A DNA stretch of 64,000 nt from Neoaquamicrobium sediminum (GCF_013240295.1 NZ_JABETK010000002.1:992001-1056000), one strand, 5' to 3'. Shown: positions 17,694-27,066, numbered from the stretch's first letter. Notes: generated from the letters alone by a model not told the origin. Translations and numbers: made by a program.

Positions 17694-18415
17694 GACTGTT
17701 CGCAGCCATTGCCATCTTTGCCGCCACGCAGTTCTGTGCCGAATCGGCGCGCGCCGGGGACACAGCCGAACTCAACATTCTCGGCTTCACCGCAAATGGC
17801 GGCGTCTTCGCGTTCGAGGAGTTCGGTATCCAGGACGGCTCGGGCTTCCCTTATGCCAACCGGTTCTACATCGACACGGCAACGGACAGCTTCCTGCCCG
17901 GCACACCGATCCGCGTGCGCATCGATGACGAAACCGCGTCCCTAGACGATGCGCGTGCACAGGCGCGCTCTCAGGGCGAGGCGATCGCATCGCAGGCCGA
18001 GCTCGAGGCCAATCGTGGCCTCACCGCGGGTGCCAGCCCGGTCACGGAATTGTCCGGCGATCCTCACCGCATGGCGGTCAATCCGCGCGCTGTCTTCCCG
18101 GCAATCGATACGCCGCTCGAGTTGCGTCTCGAGGAATTCGCGCTTGAAGGTCCTGAACTCTGCGAATCCTTCGGCACCGTGATGGGCTACCGCCTGATCC
18201 GGGTCGGCGTCGCGCCTGGCGAAGCCGCATCGCTCTTGCATGAGGACACATCCATTCCTTCCAGCCGCAACTGCCCGCTCGGCTATAGCATCGGAGCGGT
18301 CCAGACATTCTTCCCCGAAGGCGGTGATCCGGTCTTCGCAGCGCTGATCGCGGTCCGCTCCGTCGGCTTCGAGGGACCGGATCACCGCTGGATAGCGGTG
18401 CCGGGCAAACTCTGA
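17690..18415 (+). CDS. Exported DUF2259 family protein
   Basis: A 241-residue protein with a signal peptide (MRLFAAIAIFAATQFCAESARA) and the DUF2259 start LNILGFTANGGVFAFEEFGIQDGSGFPY seen in overlapping segments. DUF2259 proteins are predicted periplasmic proteins of unknown function, common in Rhizobiales. Starts at the ATG at 17690, four bases inside the apparent stop of the P1 peptidase, so they are likely coupled. The ending WIAVPGKL is typical. Between it and purB there are 77 bases. Confidence 0.8.
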   Translation: MRLFAAIAIFAATQFCAESARAGDTAELNILGFTANGGVFAFEEFGIQDGSGFPYANRFYIDTATDSFLPGTPIRVRIDDETASLDDARAQARSQGEAIASQAELEANRGLTAGASPVTELSGDPHRMAVNPRAVFPAIDTPLELRLEEFALEGPELCESFGTVMGYRLIRVGVAPGEAASLLHEDTSIPSSRNCPLGYSIGAVQTFFPEGGDPVFAALIAVRSVGFEGPDHRWIAVPGKL

Positions 18416-18492
18416 GCGAACTGCCGCGTTGAGGAATCCGCGCGGCTCTGTTAGGGAGCGCGCATCCTTCCCACGCAGTCAGGACGAGCCTC

Positions 18493-19800
18493 ATGATCCC
18501 GCGCTATTCGCGACCCGAAATGGTTTCCATCTGGTCGCAGGAAACCAAGTTCAGGATCTGGTTCGAGATCGAGGCTTACGCCTGCGACGCGCTGGCCGAA
18601 CTCGGTGTCATCCCGAAGGAAGCAGCTAGGACGATCTGGGAAAAAGGCGGCGCGGCGAAGTTCGACGTCGAGCGTATCGACGAGATCGAGCGCGAGACCA
18701 AGCATGACGTCATCGCCTTCCTGACCCACCTTGCCGAATTTGTCGGTCCGGATTCGCGTTTCATCCATCAGGGGATGACATCGTCCGACGTGCTCGACAC
18801 CTGCCTCTCGGTGCAGCTTTCGCGCGCGGCCGACCTGCTGCTGGCCGATCTCGACGCGCTGCTGGCGGCGCTCAGGAAGCGCGCTTTCGAGCACAAGGAC
18901 ACCGTCACCATCGGCCGCAGCCACGGCATCCATGCCGAGCCGACGACCTTCGGCGTCAAGCTGGCGCAGGCCTACGCGGAGTTCGAGCGGTGCCGCGAGC
19001 GCCTCGTGCATGCCCGCGCTGAAATCGCCACCTGCGCCATTTCGGGTGCGGTCGGCACCTTCGCCAACATCGACCCGCGCGTCGAGGAACATGTCGCCGA
19101 AAAGCTCGGTCTGACGCCCGAGCCGGTGTCGACCCAGGTCATCCCCCGCGACCGCCACGCGATGTTCTTCGCCACGCTCGGCGTCATCGCCTCGTCGGTC
19201 GAGCGGCTGGCAACCGAAATCCGCCATCTGCAGCGGACGGAAGTGCTTGAAGCCGAAGAATATTTCTCGCCGGGCCAGAAGGGCTCGTCGGCCATGCCGC
19301 ACAAGCGCAATCCGGTCCTGACCGAGAACTTGACCGGCCTCGCCCGTCTGGTGCGCGGGATGGCGCTGCCTGCGATGGAAAACGTTGCGCTCTGGCACGA
19401 GCGCGACATCTCGCATTCGTCGGTTGAGCGCATGATCGGGCCGGATGCCACGATTACCCTCGATTTCGCGCTGGCGCGGCTGACAGGCGTGGTCGAGAAG
19501 CTTCTTGTCTACCCGGACAACATGCTGAAAAACATGAACAAGTTCCGCGGGCTGATCCACTCCCAGCGGGTGCTGCTGGCGCTTACGCAGGCAGGCGTTT
19601 CACGCGAGGATTCCTACCGTCTCGTCCAGCGCAACGCGATGAAGGTGTGGGAGCAAGGGGCGGACTTCCTCGAGGAGCTGCTGGCCGACGTCGACGTTCG
19701 CGCCGCACTGCCGGAAGACGTCATTCGTGAGAAATTCGACCTCGGCTACCACACCAAGCACGTCGACACGATTTTCAAGCGCGTTTTCGGCGAAAGTTGA
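18493..19800 (+). CDS. purB: Adenylosuccinate lyase
   Basis: A 435-residue enzyme of the fumarase/aspartase superfamily. It cleaves SAICAR to AICAR and adenylosuccinate to AMP in purine synthesis. Visible features are TIGRSHGIHAEPTTFG, the flexible signature loop GSSAMPHKRNPV with the catalytic Ser, QGMTSSDVLDTC, and HERDISHSSVERM. Length and both ends are normal (start MIPRYSRPEMVSIW). It lies apart from the purCSQL genes, as usual in Rhizobiales. Followed directly by a palindromic intergenic repeat. Confidence 0.96.
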   Translation: MIPRYSRPEMVSIWSQETKFRIWFEIEAYACDALAELGVIPKEAARTIWEKGGAAKFDVERIDEIERETKHDVIAFLTHLAEFVGPDSRFIHQGMTSSDVLDTCLSVQLSRAADLLLADLDALLAALRKRAFEHKDTVTIGRSHGIHAEPTTFGVKLAQAYAEFERCRERLVHARAEIATCAISGAVGTFANIDPRVEEHVAEKLGLTPEPVSTQVIPRDRHAMFFATLGVIASSVERLATEIRHLQRTEVLEAEEYFSPGQKGSSAMPHKRNPVLTENLTGLARLVRGMALPAMENVALWHERDISHSSVERMIGPDATITLDFALARLTGVVEKLLVYPDNMLKNMNKFRGLIHSQRVLLALTQAGVSREDSYRLVQRNAMKVWEQGADFLEELLADVDVRAALPEDVIREKFDLGYHTKHVDTIFKRVFGES

Positions 19801-19814
19801 GGGCGCACCGCCGG

Positions 19815-19982
19815 CCTTCGAGGCTCGCTCAGCTCGCACCTCAGGATGAGGGATGTTGTGCATCAACCCCGCAAACTCGCGGGCTTGAGGGCGGTTCTGT
19901 CGAGGTATATCGAGCCCGCCACGTTGCGGTTCGACAAACCACCGTCCTCATCCTGAGGTGCGAGCGCAGCGAGCCTCGAAGG
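19815..19982. repeat. 168-bp intergenic element with 37-bp inverted repeats
   Basis: Two 37-base arms at 19815-19851 and 19946-19982 are inverted copies with only two mismatches (TCAG versus TGCG in the middle). They start with CCTTCGAGGCTCGCT and end with CCTCAGGATGAGG, and enclose about 94 bases. Each arm is itself partly palindromic. Similar sequences are scattered between genes in Mesorhizobium, Bradyrhizobium and relatives, and such elements are non-autonomous MITE-like repeats. Located after purB and before the end of the convergent VOC gene, where the mRNA hairpin could also act as a 3' end. Confidence 0.8.
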
Positions 19983-20014
19983 ACGCACGACATATTCCTC
20001 TCGCAGCGGCAGAA

Positions 20015-20911
20015 TCACCCGGCCGGCAGCACCCTGATTTCGTTGCCCCAAGGGTCGCGCGAAGCGGTTTCCGCCTTCGCATCCTTCGATAACAGCTCCA
20101 CGAAGCCAAGCCCGGTTCGATCCATTCCACGCGGCCCAGCGCCCCTGCTCCGCCAGGAATTGGCCCCGATATGGTGATGATAGCCGCCTGAAGACAGGAA
20201 CACCGCCTGCCCGCCAAGGCTTTGCATCGTGTCGAAGCCTTGCTCGTCCCTCCACCACTGTTCGGCGGCCTGCGCATCGCCGACGCGCAGGTGCACGTGG
20301 CCGACGACGGTTCCGTCAGGCGCAGCCTTCCATTCTGGCTCGTCGCTTGAAAGTTCGCCCATGAGATTGGCGACGTCGAGGGCATCGGTGGCCATCCGCA
20401 CCGACGGGCCGTCGAAAATCCAGTTTTCGCGCGGCCGGTCGGCATAAATCTCGATGCCGTTGCCTTCGGGGTCGGTCAGGTAGATCGCCTCGCTCACCAA
20501 GTGGTCGGAGGCACCGTCCACCGGAATGCGTGTCTCGATGGCATGTCGGGTCCAGCGAGCCAGCTCCTTGCGTGTCGGCAGCAGGAAAGCGGTGTGAAAC
20601 AGTCCGGCGGAACGCGGATCATCCTGACGCAGCGCCGACGATTCCTCGATTTCAAGCAATTCACGATCGCCGGCGCCAAGCGCGACGACATTGCCGGCAC
20701 GGCGAAGCTCCGTGAGGCCGAGGACCGATTTGTAGTAATCGGCAACACGCGAGCCGTCGCGCGCCATCAGCCCGACCTTGCCGATGCTGACCGGCGTGGT
20801 TGCCGCAAAGGGAAGATTTTCCATCGCTGTCTCCGTGCGGGCGGGCAAGGCGCTTGCTGTGACCGCAAGCGCGGCGATGCCGCCCGTCATCTGGCGTCTC
20901 GTGAGTTTCAT
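20015..20911 (-). CDS. VOC-family dioxygenase-like protein with possible Tat leader
   Basis: A 298-residue protein with two vicinal-oxygen-chelate modules, like the CatE/ catechol-2,3-dioxygenase group. Modules show HTAFLLPTRKELARW, DPEGNGIEIYAD and the second metal-site region HVHLRVGD plus FVELLS. The first 30 residues resemble a Tat signal: RRQM followed by the hydrophobic GGIAALAVTASALPA. A second ATG at 20824 (MENLPFAA) has GGAG six bases upstream and would give a leaderless cytosolic enzyme. The longer form is annotated. Substrate unknown. Confidence 0.78.
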   Translation of the reverse strand: MKLTRRQMTGGIAALAVTASALPARTETAMENLPFAATTPVSIGKVGLMARDGSRVADYYKSVLGLTELRRAGNVVALGAGDRELLEIEESSALRQDDPRSAGLFHTAFLLPTRKELARWTRHAIETRIPVDGASDHLVSEAIYLTDPEGNGIEIYADRPRENWIFDGPSVRMATDALDVANLMGELSSDEPEWKAAPDGTVVGHVHLRVGDAQAAEQWWRDEQGFDTMQSLGGQAVFLSSGGYHHHIGANSWRSRGAGPRGMDRTGLGFVELLSKDAKAETASRDPWGNEIRVLPAG

Positions 20912-21054
20912 CCGTCAATGTCCCTTGAGACGTTGTTGGTCGCAGCAAAGATCGTGCACCGGCATGGGATGCGCAAGCATGCTTCGGGCGACACACGCCG
21001 TTCACTTACCGGCGACGGTTGCAACCGGCCGGCAGGCTCGCTACATGGCCGGCC

Positions 21055-21603
21055 ATGAAGGTCAAGGACGCAGACATACTCATCATACCGGGCTACACCA
21101 ATTCGGGGCCCGACCACTGGCAATCGCGCTGGGAACAGAAGCTGTCGACCGCCCGCCGCGTCGAGCAGGCCGAATGGTCTAAGCCGGTGCGCGACGACTG
21201 GGTGGCGACGACGGCCCGTGCCATCGACGAGGCCGATCGCCCAGTCGTGCTGGTCGCCCATTCGCTCGGCATCCCGACGGCAATCCATGCGCTTGCCGAA
21301 AGCGGCAAGGCGGTGGCCGGCGCGTTCTTCGTCGCCCCGCCCGATGTCGCCAACCCGGCGATCCGACCGAAGCACCTGATGACGTTCGGCCCCTACCCGC
21401 GCGATCCGCTGCCGTTTCCGTCTATCACCGTTGCCAGCCGCAACGACCCGTTCTGCAAATTCGAGGTTGCCGAGGACATTGCGGCCGCCTGGGGTTCGCT
21501 ATTCATCGACGCCGGCGAAGCCGGTCACCTCAACGCGGAATCAGGCCACGGCCCGTGGCCGGAAGGCTCGCTTACTTTCGCGCATTTCATGTCCAGGCTC
21601 TGA
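21055..21603 (+). CDS. RBBP9/YdeN-type alpha/beta hydrolase
   Basis: A 182-residue small alpha/beta hydrolase of the RBBP9/YdeN family. The family start ILIIPGYTNSGPDHWQSRWE, nucleophile elbow VAHSLGI, catalytic Asp in VASRNDPFC and His in AGHLNAESGHG are present. Such proteins are small serine hydrolases of uncertain substrate. The ATG at 21055 is used, because upstream in-frame ATGs lie in the preceding intergenic stretch. It is convergent with the aldolase gene, three bases away. Confidence 0.88.
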   Translation: MKVKDADILIIPGYTNSGPDHWQSRWEQKLSTARRVEQAEWSKPVRDDWVATTARAIDEADRPVVLVAHSLGIPTAIHALAESGKAVAGAFFVAPPDVANPAIRPKHLMTFGPYPRDPLPFPSITVASRNDPFCKFEVAEDIAAAWGSLFIDAGEAGHLNAESGHGPWPEGSLTFAHFMSRL

Positions 21604-21606
21604 GCG

Positions 21607-22377
21607 CTATTTGATCGATGCCTTTGCCGCGTCGATCAACGTGCTCGCGCCGAGCGCCATATAGCGCGCCTCGTTGCCCATCGCGATCAGCCTGAATCCC
21701 ATTTCGAGATAACGGCCGACAAGCTGCGGATCGACGACGTAGATCGCCGCGTGCTTGCCGGCGGCGCGCGTGCGCCTGCCGATCTCGCCGATCGCCTGCA
21801 TCATGTCTTCGAGGCCGGGGTTCATCGTTTCGCCATTGCTCCAGGCGATCGAAAAGTCGGACGGCCCCACAAGCACCCCGTCGATGCCCGGCACGGCCAG
21901 AATGTCGTCCAGGATGGCGAGTGCCTCGCGCGTCTCGATCATCGCAAGCGCAAGCGTGTCGGAATTGGCATTGGCCAGCCAGGCCGCCGAATCGGCAGTC
22001 TTTCCGCGCGACATCGCATAGGTCGGCCCCCAGGAGCGTTGGCCGACCGGGGGATATTTCATCGCCGCCGCGAAGAGCCTCGCATCCTCCAGAGAATTGA
22101 CCATCGGCGCAATGACGGCTTCGGCCCCGAAATCGAGCGCGCGGCTGGCCATGTCGAACCGCCCCACGGGAATGCGCACAAGGCCCGGCTTGCCGGCCGC
22201 CGTGATCGGCAGCAGCGCACGCAGCACGCTGTCCTCATGGTGCCCGCCATGCTGCATGTCCAGCGTCACCGCATCGAATGGCCCGCCGGCCAGAGCCTCC
22301 ACGGTGAAGGCGTCGGGAACGCCGGACCAGGCGGTGAATACGGTTTCGCCTGCTGACAGGCGCGATGCGAGCGACAT
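21607..22377 (-). CDS. HpcH/HpaI-type 2-oxo acid aldolase
   Basis: A 256-residue class II aldolase of the HpcH/HpaI family, which splits 4-hydroxy-2-oxo acids into pyruvate and an aldehyde using a divalent metal. Family motifs include FDAVTLDMQHGGH near the start, PMVNSLEDARLFAAA, MIETREAL with a metal-binding Glu, and GVLVGPSDFSIAW. ATG at 22377 begins MSLASRLSAG, as in homologues. The donor is likely pyruvate but the aldehyde is unknown. A strong terminator just upstream (22436-22464) separates it from the ATPase-inhibitor gene. Confidence 0.86.
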   Translation of the reverse strand: MSLASRLSAGETVFTAWSGVPDAFTVEALAGGPFDAVTLDMQHGGHHEDSVLRALLPITAAGKPGLVRIPVGRFDMASRALDFGAEAVIAPMVNSLEDARLFAAAMKYPPVGQRSWGPTYAMSRGKTADSAAWLANANSDTLALAMIETREALAILDDILAVPGIDGVLVGPSDFSIAWSNGETMNPGLEDMMQAIGEIGRRTRAAGKHAAIYVVDPQLVGRYLEMGFRLIAMGNEARYMALGASTLIDAAKASIK

Positions 22378-22435
22378 GAATGAGAAATCCTCGTGGCGTG
22401 GGCCCCGATTGAACCAGATCGCCGACCACTGGGCA

Positions 22436-22464
22436 AAGAAAAACCGCCCGGCAGGCGGGCGGTT
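22436..22464 (-). terminator. Intrinsic terminator after the zeta-inhibitor gene
   Basis: On the minus strand, 23 bases past the stop of the DUF1476 gene, a stem AACCGCCCG/CGGGCGGTT (22442-22450 with 22456-22464) with a five-base loop is followed by TTTCTT. It ends the zeta-inhibitor transcript before the aldolase gene. Confidence 0.8.
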
Positions 22465-22486
22465 CTTCATGCATCGCAATCGTGGT

Positions 22487-22807
22487 TCAGGACTTGCGGA
22501 CCTGTTCGACCGCCTGATCGAGCAATTCGTCCATGGTGCGGCGAATCTGGTGATCCGACTGGTCGACACCCGCGTCGTCGAAATCCTTGCGGACCTTGCG
22601 GAAAACGTCGTGATCGCCGGCTTCCTCGAAGTCCGAGTTGATCACTTCCTTGGCATAGGCCTCGGCGGCGTCACCCGTCTTGCCCAGCTTCTCGGCCGCC
22701 CATAGGCCCAGCATCTTGTTGCGGCGGGCCATGGCGCGAAACTTCAGTTCCTCGTCGTGGGCGAACTTGTTTTCGAATGCTTTCTCGCGGTCGTCCATGC
22801 TGGCCAT
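22487..22807 (-). CDS. F1-ATPase inhibitor subunit zeta (DUF1476)
   Basis: A 106-residue DUF1476/ATPaseInh_sub_z protein. In Paracoccus the zeta subunit inserts an N-terminal helix into F1 and blocks ATP hydrolysis, taking the role of mitochondrial IF1. Signatures are [26 protein letters not shown] at the start (read in two overlapping pieces), [13 protein letters not shown], and the acidic C-terminal helix region [12 protein letters not shown]. All-helical with no signal peptide. It is divergent from purC across 258 bases, an arrangement conserved in alphaproteobacteria. Confidence 0.9.
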   Translation of the reverse strand: MASMDDREKAFENKFAHDEELKFRAMARRNKMLGLWAAEKLGKTGDAAEAYAKEVINSDFEEAGDHDVFRKVRKDFDDAGVDQSDHQIRRTMDELLDQAVEQVRKS

Positions 22808-23065
22808 GGGGCATCCTCCGGCTGGGCGTCGAATCCGGACGCCGAATTATGTTCCCGTTCCTCAAACCAAATGGCTGCCCGCGGTCAATACGCAGTTGGT
22901 CTTCGCCGCTGCGGCATTTGGCGTTGGATAGGTCGACAGCCGGGGAAATGCCGATTGAGGAAACCGTGTGATTGCGCTAGAGAGCCGCTATATTCCGCAA
23001 GCCCGAGCCACGCGGGCCTCGCAACAGGAGCCCTGCCCCGCACGGCTCGCAAGACAGAGATCGCC

Positions 23066-23857
23066 ATGAACCGTCGCCGACGCATTTACGAAGGCAAGGC
23101 AAAGATCCTCTATGAAGGACCCGAGCCTGGCACCCTGATCCAGTTCTTCAAGGACGACGCCACCGCCTTCAACAAGAAGAAACACGAAGTGGTCGACGGC
23201 AAGGGCGTGCTCAACAACCGCATTTCCGAGCACATTTTCACCCACCTCAACCGCATCGGCATCCCGACTCACTTCATCAAGCGGCTCAACATGCGCGAGC
23301 AGTTGATCAAGGAAGTCGAGATCGTCCCGCTCGAGGTGGTGGTGCGCAACATCGCCGCCGGCTCCCTCGCCAAGCGGCTGGGCATCGAGGAAGGCACAGT
23401 TCTGCCGCGCTCGATCATCGAATTCTACTACAAGGCCGACGCGCTGGATGACCCCATGGTCTCCGAAGAGCACATCACGGCCTTCGGCTGGGCGAGCCCC
23501 CAGGAAATCGACGACATCATGGCACTCGCCATCCGCGTCAACGACTTCCTGTCCGGCCTCTTCCTCGGCGTCGGCATCCAGCTCGTCGACTTCAAGGTCG
23601 AGTTCGGCCGCCTCTACGAAGGCGACATGATGCGCATCATCCTGGCCGACGAGATTTCGCCCGATTCATGCCGTCTCTGGGATACCGCCACCAACGACAA
23701 GCTCGACAAGGACCGTTTCCGCCGCGACATGGGCGGCCTCGTCGAGGCTTATCAGGAAGTCGCCCGCCGTCTGGGCATCATGAACGAGAACGAACCGCCG
23801 CGCCCCACCGGGCCGGTGCTCGTCTCGTCCAAGCCTGACAAGGGCAGCGTCCACTAA
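23066..23857 (+). CDS. purC: Phosphoribosylaminoimidazole-succinocarboxamide synthase
   Basis: A 263-residue SAICAR synthetase that joins aspartate to CAIR using ATP. Motifs include [15 protein letters not shown] at the start, [25 protein letters not shown], and [10 protein letters not shown] with [15 protein letters not shown]. First gene of the purC-purS-purQ run, with gaps of 20 and 1 bases. ATG at 23066 starts [10 protein letters not shown], standard for the Rhizobiales form. Confidence 0.96.
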   Translation: MNRRRRIYEGKAKILYEGPEPGTLIQFFKDDATAFNKKKHEVVDGKGVLNNRISEHIFTHLNRIGIPTHFIKRLNMREQLIKEVEIVPLEVVVRNIAAGSLAKRLGIEEGTVLPRSIIEFYYKADALDDPMVSEEHITAFGWASPQEIDDIMALAIRVNDFLSGLFLGVGIQLVDFKVEFGRLYEGDMMRIILADEISPDSCRLWDTATNDKLDKDRFRRDMGGLVEAYQEVARRLGIMNENEPPRPTGPVLVSSKPDKGSVH

Positions 23858-23877
23858 CCGCCGGGAAACGTGCAGAT

Positions 23878-24120
23878 ATGATCAAGGCCCGAGTGACCGT
23901 CACCCTCAAGAACGGCGTCCTCGACCCGCAGGGCAAGGCAATCGAGGGCGCGCTCGGCGCGCTCGATTTTTCCGGCGTCGCCTCAGTGCGCCAGGGCAAG
24001 GTCTTCGACCTCGAACTGGAAGGCGCCGACCGCTCCAAGGCCGAGTCCGACCTCAAGGCGATGTGCGAGAAGCTGCTCGCCAACACGGTGATCGAGAACT
24101 ACCAGGTGGAGCTCGCTTAA
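23878..24120 (+). CDS. purS: FGAM synthase subunit PurS
   Basis: An 80-residue PurS, the small subunit that joins PurQ and PurL into formylglycinamidine ribonucleotide synthase. The family pattern [19 protein letters not shown] and [11 protein letters not shown] is intact through the ending [10 protein letters not shown]. One base separates it from purQ. Presence of PurS goes with the small, separate PurL found at 27067. Confidence 0.95.
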   Translation: MIKARVTVTLKNGVLDPQGKAIEGALGALDFSGVASVRQGKVFDLELEGADRSKAESDLKAMCEKLLANTVIENYQVELA

Positions 24121-24121
24121 G

Positions 24122-24790
24122 GTGAAAGCCGCCGTCGTTCTTCTCCCCGGCCTCAATCGCGACCGCGACATGATCGCGGCCTTGACCAAGATCGGCGGCA
24201 AGCCGCCCCGGACCGTCTGGCAGACCGACACCGAGATCCCGGATGTCGACCTGATCGTCATTCCTGGCGGCTTCTCCTTCGGCGATTACCTGCGCTGCGG
24301 CGCGATCGCCGCGCGCATGCCGTTCATGCGCGCCGTCGCCGAACAGGCGAAGCGCGGCGTCATGGTGATGGGCGTCTGCAACGGCTTCCAGATTCTGCTC
24401 GAAGCCGGCCTGCTGCCGGGTGCATTGATGCGCAATGCGTCCCTGAAATTCGTCTGCCGCGAAGTCAAGCTTCAGGTGGCAAACGCCAACACCGCCTTCA
24501 CGAGCGGCTACGCACCGGGCCAGATCATCCGCTGCCCCGTCGCGCATCACGACGGCAACTATTTCGCCGATCCGGAAACGCTCGCCCGCATCGAAGGCGA
24601 AGGCCAGGTCGTGTTCCGCTATGCGGAGGGCACCAACCCGAACGGCTCGATCAACGACATTGCCGGCATCGTCAGCGCGACCGGCAACGTGCTGGGTCTG
24701 ATGCCGCACCCCGAAAACCTGATCGAGGCCGCGCACGGCGGCAACGATGGGCGCGCGCTGTTCGAAAGCGTGCTGGGAGCCGCCGCGTGA
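24122..24790 (+). CDS. purQ: FGAM synthase glutaminase subunit PurQ
   Basis: A 222-residue class-I glutamine amidotransferase that supplies ammonia to PurL. The nucleophile Cys is in [11 protein letters not shown], and the His/Glu partners in [14 protein letters not shown]. Oxyanion segment [15 protein letters not shown] is present. It starts with GTG at 24122 right after the purS stop. Its stop overlaps the start of the downstream lipoprotein gene, so these four are one operon. Confidence 0.95.
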   Translation: MKAAVVLLPGLNRDRDMIAALTKIGGKPPRTVWQTDTEIPDVDLIVIPGGFSFGDYLRCGAIAARMPFMRAVAEQAKRGVMVMGVCNGFQILLEAGLLPGALMRNASLKFVCREVKLQVANANTAFTSGYAPGQIIRCPVAHHDGNYFADPETLARIEGEGQVVFRYAEGTNPNGSINDIAGIVSATGNVLGLMPHPENLIEAAHGGNDGRALFESVLGAAA

Positions 24791-25185
24791 AGTTGGCCGC
24801 CGGCGTCGCTGTTCTGACCATGCTCGCGCTGGCCGCCGGCTGCCAGTCGCAATCCAGCCAGCCAACTGCACCTGGTACGGGCAAAAGTGCCGCTCTTCGC
24901 AACATGGAGCAGGTGGCGATTGCGGCCCATCGTTGCTGGTTCGCCAGCGGCGATCCGACGTTCCGCGACTACAGCTTTGCAAACGAACTCAACTCGTTCA
25001 GCGGCAGGCCGCGCTTCCTGCTGGTTCCCAAGGGCAATTTCGGCGGCAAGCCGCTGCTGGTGGTTCAGGCGGAAGGTAGCGCCGGTGCTGTCACCACCTT
25101 CGGTCCGCTGCTTGAACAGCCGAACGGCTCGCGAATCGCGGGCGATGTGCGCCGCTGGTCCGGCGGCGACAGCGCCTGCGCCTGA
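24787..25185 (+). CDS. Putative lipoprotein in the purine operon
   Basis: A 132-residue protein with a lipoprotein signal: hydrophobic [11 protein letters not shown] with the lipobox LAAGC, then a low-complexity QSQSSQP linker. The mature part has Cys residues in HRCWFAS and GDSACA that could form a disulphide. GTG start at 24787 overlaps the purQ stop by four bases, so translation is likely coupled to purQ. I do not recognise the family beyond conserved rhizobial lipoproteins; no purine role can be deduced. It is convergent with a DUF1127 gene five bases away. Confidence 0.75.
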   Translation: MKLAAGVAVLTMLALAAGCQSQSSQPTAPGTGKSAALRNMEQVAIAAHRCWFASGDPTFRDYSFANELNSFSGRPRFLLVPKGNFGGKPLLVVQAEGSAGAVTTFGPLLEQPNGSRIAGDVRRWSGGDSACA

Positions 25186-25189
25186 AAAC

Positions 25190-25435
25190 CTAATCCCAGA
25201 TCGTCCGCCTGGCTTCCCTTGCCGCATCGGGTCGCGAAACGCCGATGTCCCTCAACTGCGCATCGGTCATCTCGAGCAACAGGCGACGGCTGCGCTGACG
25301 CTCGGCCCGAAAGCTGATCTCACGTATCGCGCGCCAGAAGGCGCCGGCGGCCCGGCGCAGATAGTCCTGCCTCCAGCGGCGCAGAGTGACGATCTCCGAC
25401 ACATTGTCATTCTGCATTGAATGAATTGTCTTCAT
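25190..25435 (-). CDS. DUF1127 family protein
   Basis: An 81-residue protein with the classical DUF1127 (YjiS) arrangement: an Arg-rich helix RRWRQDYLRRAAGAFWRAI followed by LLEMTDAQLRDIGVSRPDAAREA. These small proteins bind RNA or regulators in some rhizobia. Start at the ATG at 25435 with GAGG upstream; the ATG six codons later is an alternative. It is divergent from the MocR regulator 90 bases away, which may control it. Confidence 0.85.
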   Translation of the reverse strand: MKTIHSMQNDNVSEIVTLRRWRQDYLRRAAGAFWRAIREISFRAERQRSRRLLLEMTDAQLRDIGVSRPDAAREARRTIWD

Positions 25436-25525
25436 TGTACCATTCCTCGGTCCAAGCCGCGTTTGATGGCCCGAAGCGGTATTTGGATTGACTCTTTAAG
25501 GGGTGCAATATACGAAATTGACACC

Positions 25526-26929
25526 ATGACAAATTGGCTCCCCGACCTGTCGAACGGTTCCGGCCCGCTCTATGCACGGCTCGCCGACCGCATCGAGGCC
25601 GATATCGGCCAAGGCGTCCTGCCGTCTGGCGCCAAGCTGCCGCCGCAGCGCGACCTCGCCTACGATCTCGGGGTGACAATCGGAACCGTCGGTCGTGCCT
25701 ACGGTCTGCTGCGCGAGCGCGGGCTCGTCAGCGGCGAGGTCGGGCGCGGCACATATGTTCTCGGCCATGGCGAACCCGATGCGGTTCCAATACCGATCTC
25801 CTTGGGTGGCACACGCAGCGCCGTTCCCGGCGAAGACAAGCTGCGCATGGACAGCACCGCAGCGCCCGAGGTGGGCCAGGCATCGATCATCGGCGAGCTT
25901 GGTCACCAGATCGTCCGTCAGTATCCTGATGCCATCGTGAACTATGTGCGGGCCCCTGCTCCCGATTGGCTCGACGCGGGAACCCGCTGGCTGGCCACGG
26001 GCGCGTGGCGGCCATCGCCGGATACGATCGTTCCTACGCTCGGTGGGCATGCGGCAATCCTGGCCGTCATCGCCACCGTGACGGCGCCGGGCGACCGGAT
26101 TGCCTTCGACCAGCTCACCTATTCGTCGATCGCGCGCAGCGCCAACCTCATCGGCCGGCGCATCGTCTCCATCGGTGCTGATGGCGACGGCACAGACCCC
26201 GGCGATTTCGAAAGGCTCTGCGCGCAGCAGCACCCGAAGCTGGCCTTCCTGATTCCCGGTCTGCACAATCCGACCCTCACGGTCATGCCCGAAAGCCGAC
26301 GGCGCGAGATCGTTGAGATCGCTCGCAAGCACAATGTCTGGCTGGTGGAAGACGCCATCTACGCGGCCCTGCTCGTCGATCAACCGGTCTCGATCGCCGA
26401 ATTGGCCCCGGAGCGTACGTTCCACGTCGGCGGCCTGTCCAAGACGGTGGCGGCAGGCGTTCGTGCCGGCTGGGTCGCGTGCCCGCCCCATCTCGCTCCA
26501 CGCGTGCAGGTCGCCTACAAGATGCTGACGGGCGGAAACCCGTTCCTGATGATCGAGCTAGCCGCGCGCCTCGTGCTCTCCGGTCAAGCCGATGCAATCC
26601 GCTCCCGCGTCGCGGCAGAGCTTCAGCTACGCGAAAAGCTCGCCCGCGAGCGCCTTGCCGGTCACGACTTTGCCTCCCACGGTCACGCGCCGTTCCTGTG
26701 GCTGAAGCTGGCGGAGCCATGGCTGTCCGGAACCTTCCGACAGGCTGCCGCCAACGAGGGTGTGCTGATCGACGACGAGGACGAATTCAAAAGTGGCCGC
26801 ACCGAACAGGTTTACCATCGTGTGCGCGTCGGCTTTTCGTCGCTGCCGCGTGCCGACGCCGAGGATGGCTTCAATCGGCTGCGCTCGCTGCTCGACAATC
26901 CGATGGCGGGTTACGACAGCTACGGCTGA
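25526..26929 (+). CDS. MocR-type regulator (GntR HTH plus aminotransferase-like domain)
   Basis: A 467-residue MocR/PdxR-type protein. Residues 12-80 are a GntR winged helix ([22 protein letters not shown], then [13 protein letters not shown]). Residues 110-460 are a fold-type I PLP domain with Asp276 in VEDAIYAAL and the Schiff-base Lys306 in [14 protein letters not shown]. It is expected to sense PLP, an amino acid or a related effector and act at the divergent DUF1127 gene and at itself. No PLP-synthesis or GABA genes are adjacent, so the effector cannot be guessed. ATG at 25526. Confidence 0.88.
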   Translation: MTNWLPDLSNGSGPLYARLADRIEADIGQGVLPSGAKLPPQRDLAYDLGVTIGTVGRAYGLLRERGLVSGEVGRGTYVLGHGEPDAVPIPISLGGTRSAVPGEDKLRMDSTAAPEVGQASIIGELGHQIVRQYPDAIVNYVRAPAPDWLDAGTRWLATGAWRPSPDTIVPTLGGHAAILAVIATVTAPGDRIAFDQLTYSSIARSANLIGRRIVSIGADGDGTDPGDFERLCAQQHPKLAFLIPGLHNPTLTVMPESRRREIVEIARKHNVWLVEDAIYAALLVDQPVSIAELAPERTFHVGGLSKTVAAGVRAGWVACPPHLAPRVQVAYKMLTGGNPFLMIELAARLVLSGQADAIRSRVAAELQLREKLARERLAGHDFASHGHAPFLWLKLAEPWLSGTFRQAAANEGVLIDDEDEFKSGRTEQVYHRVRVGFSSLPRADAEDGFNRLRSLLDNPMAGYDSYG

Positions 26930-27066
26930 ATGCCCCGCACCCAGACGCTGCAATTTCTGCGGTTTTCGACGTTTTTCGTCTCCAGATGGCTGTATCCTTG
27001 CAGCCGCACGCGCTATGGGGAGCCCTGAGACTCATCAGGCCTTCTCACCGGAACCGACCGCTGCCT

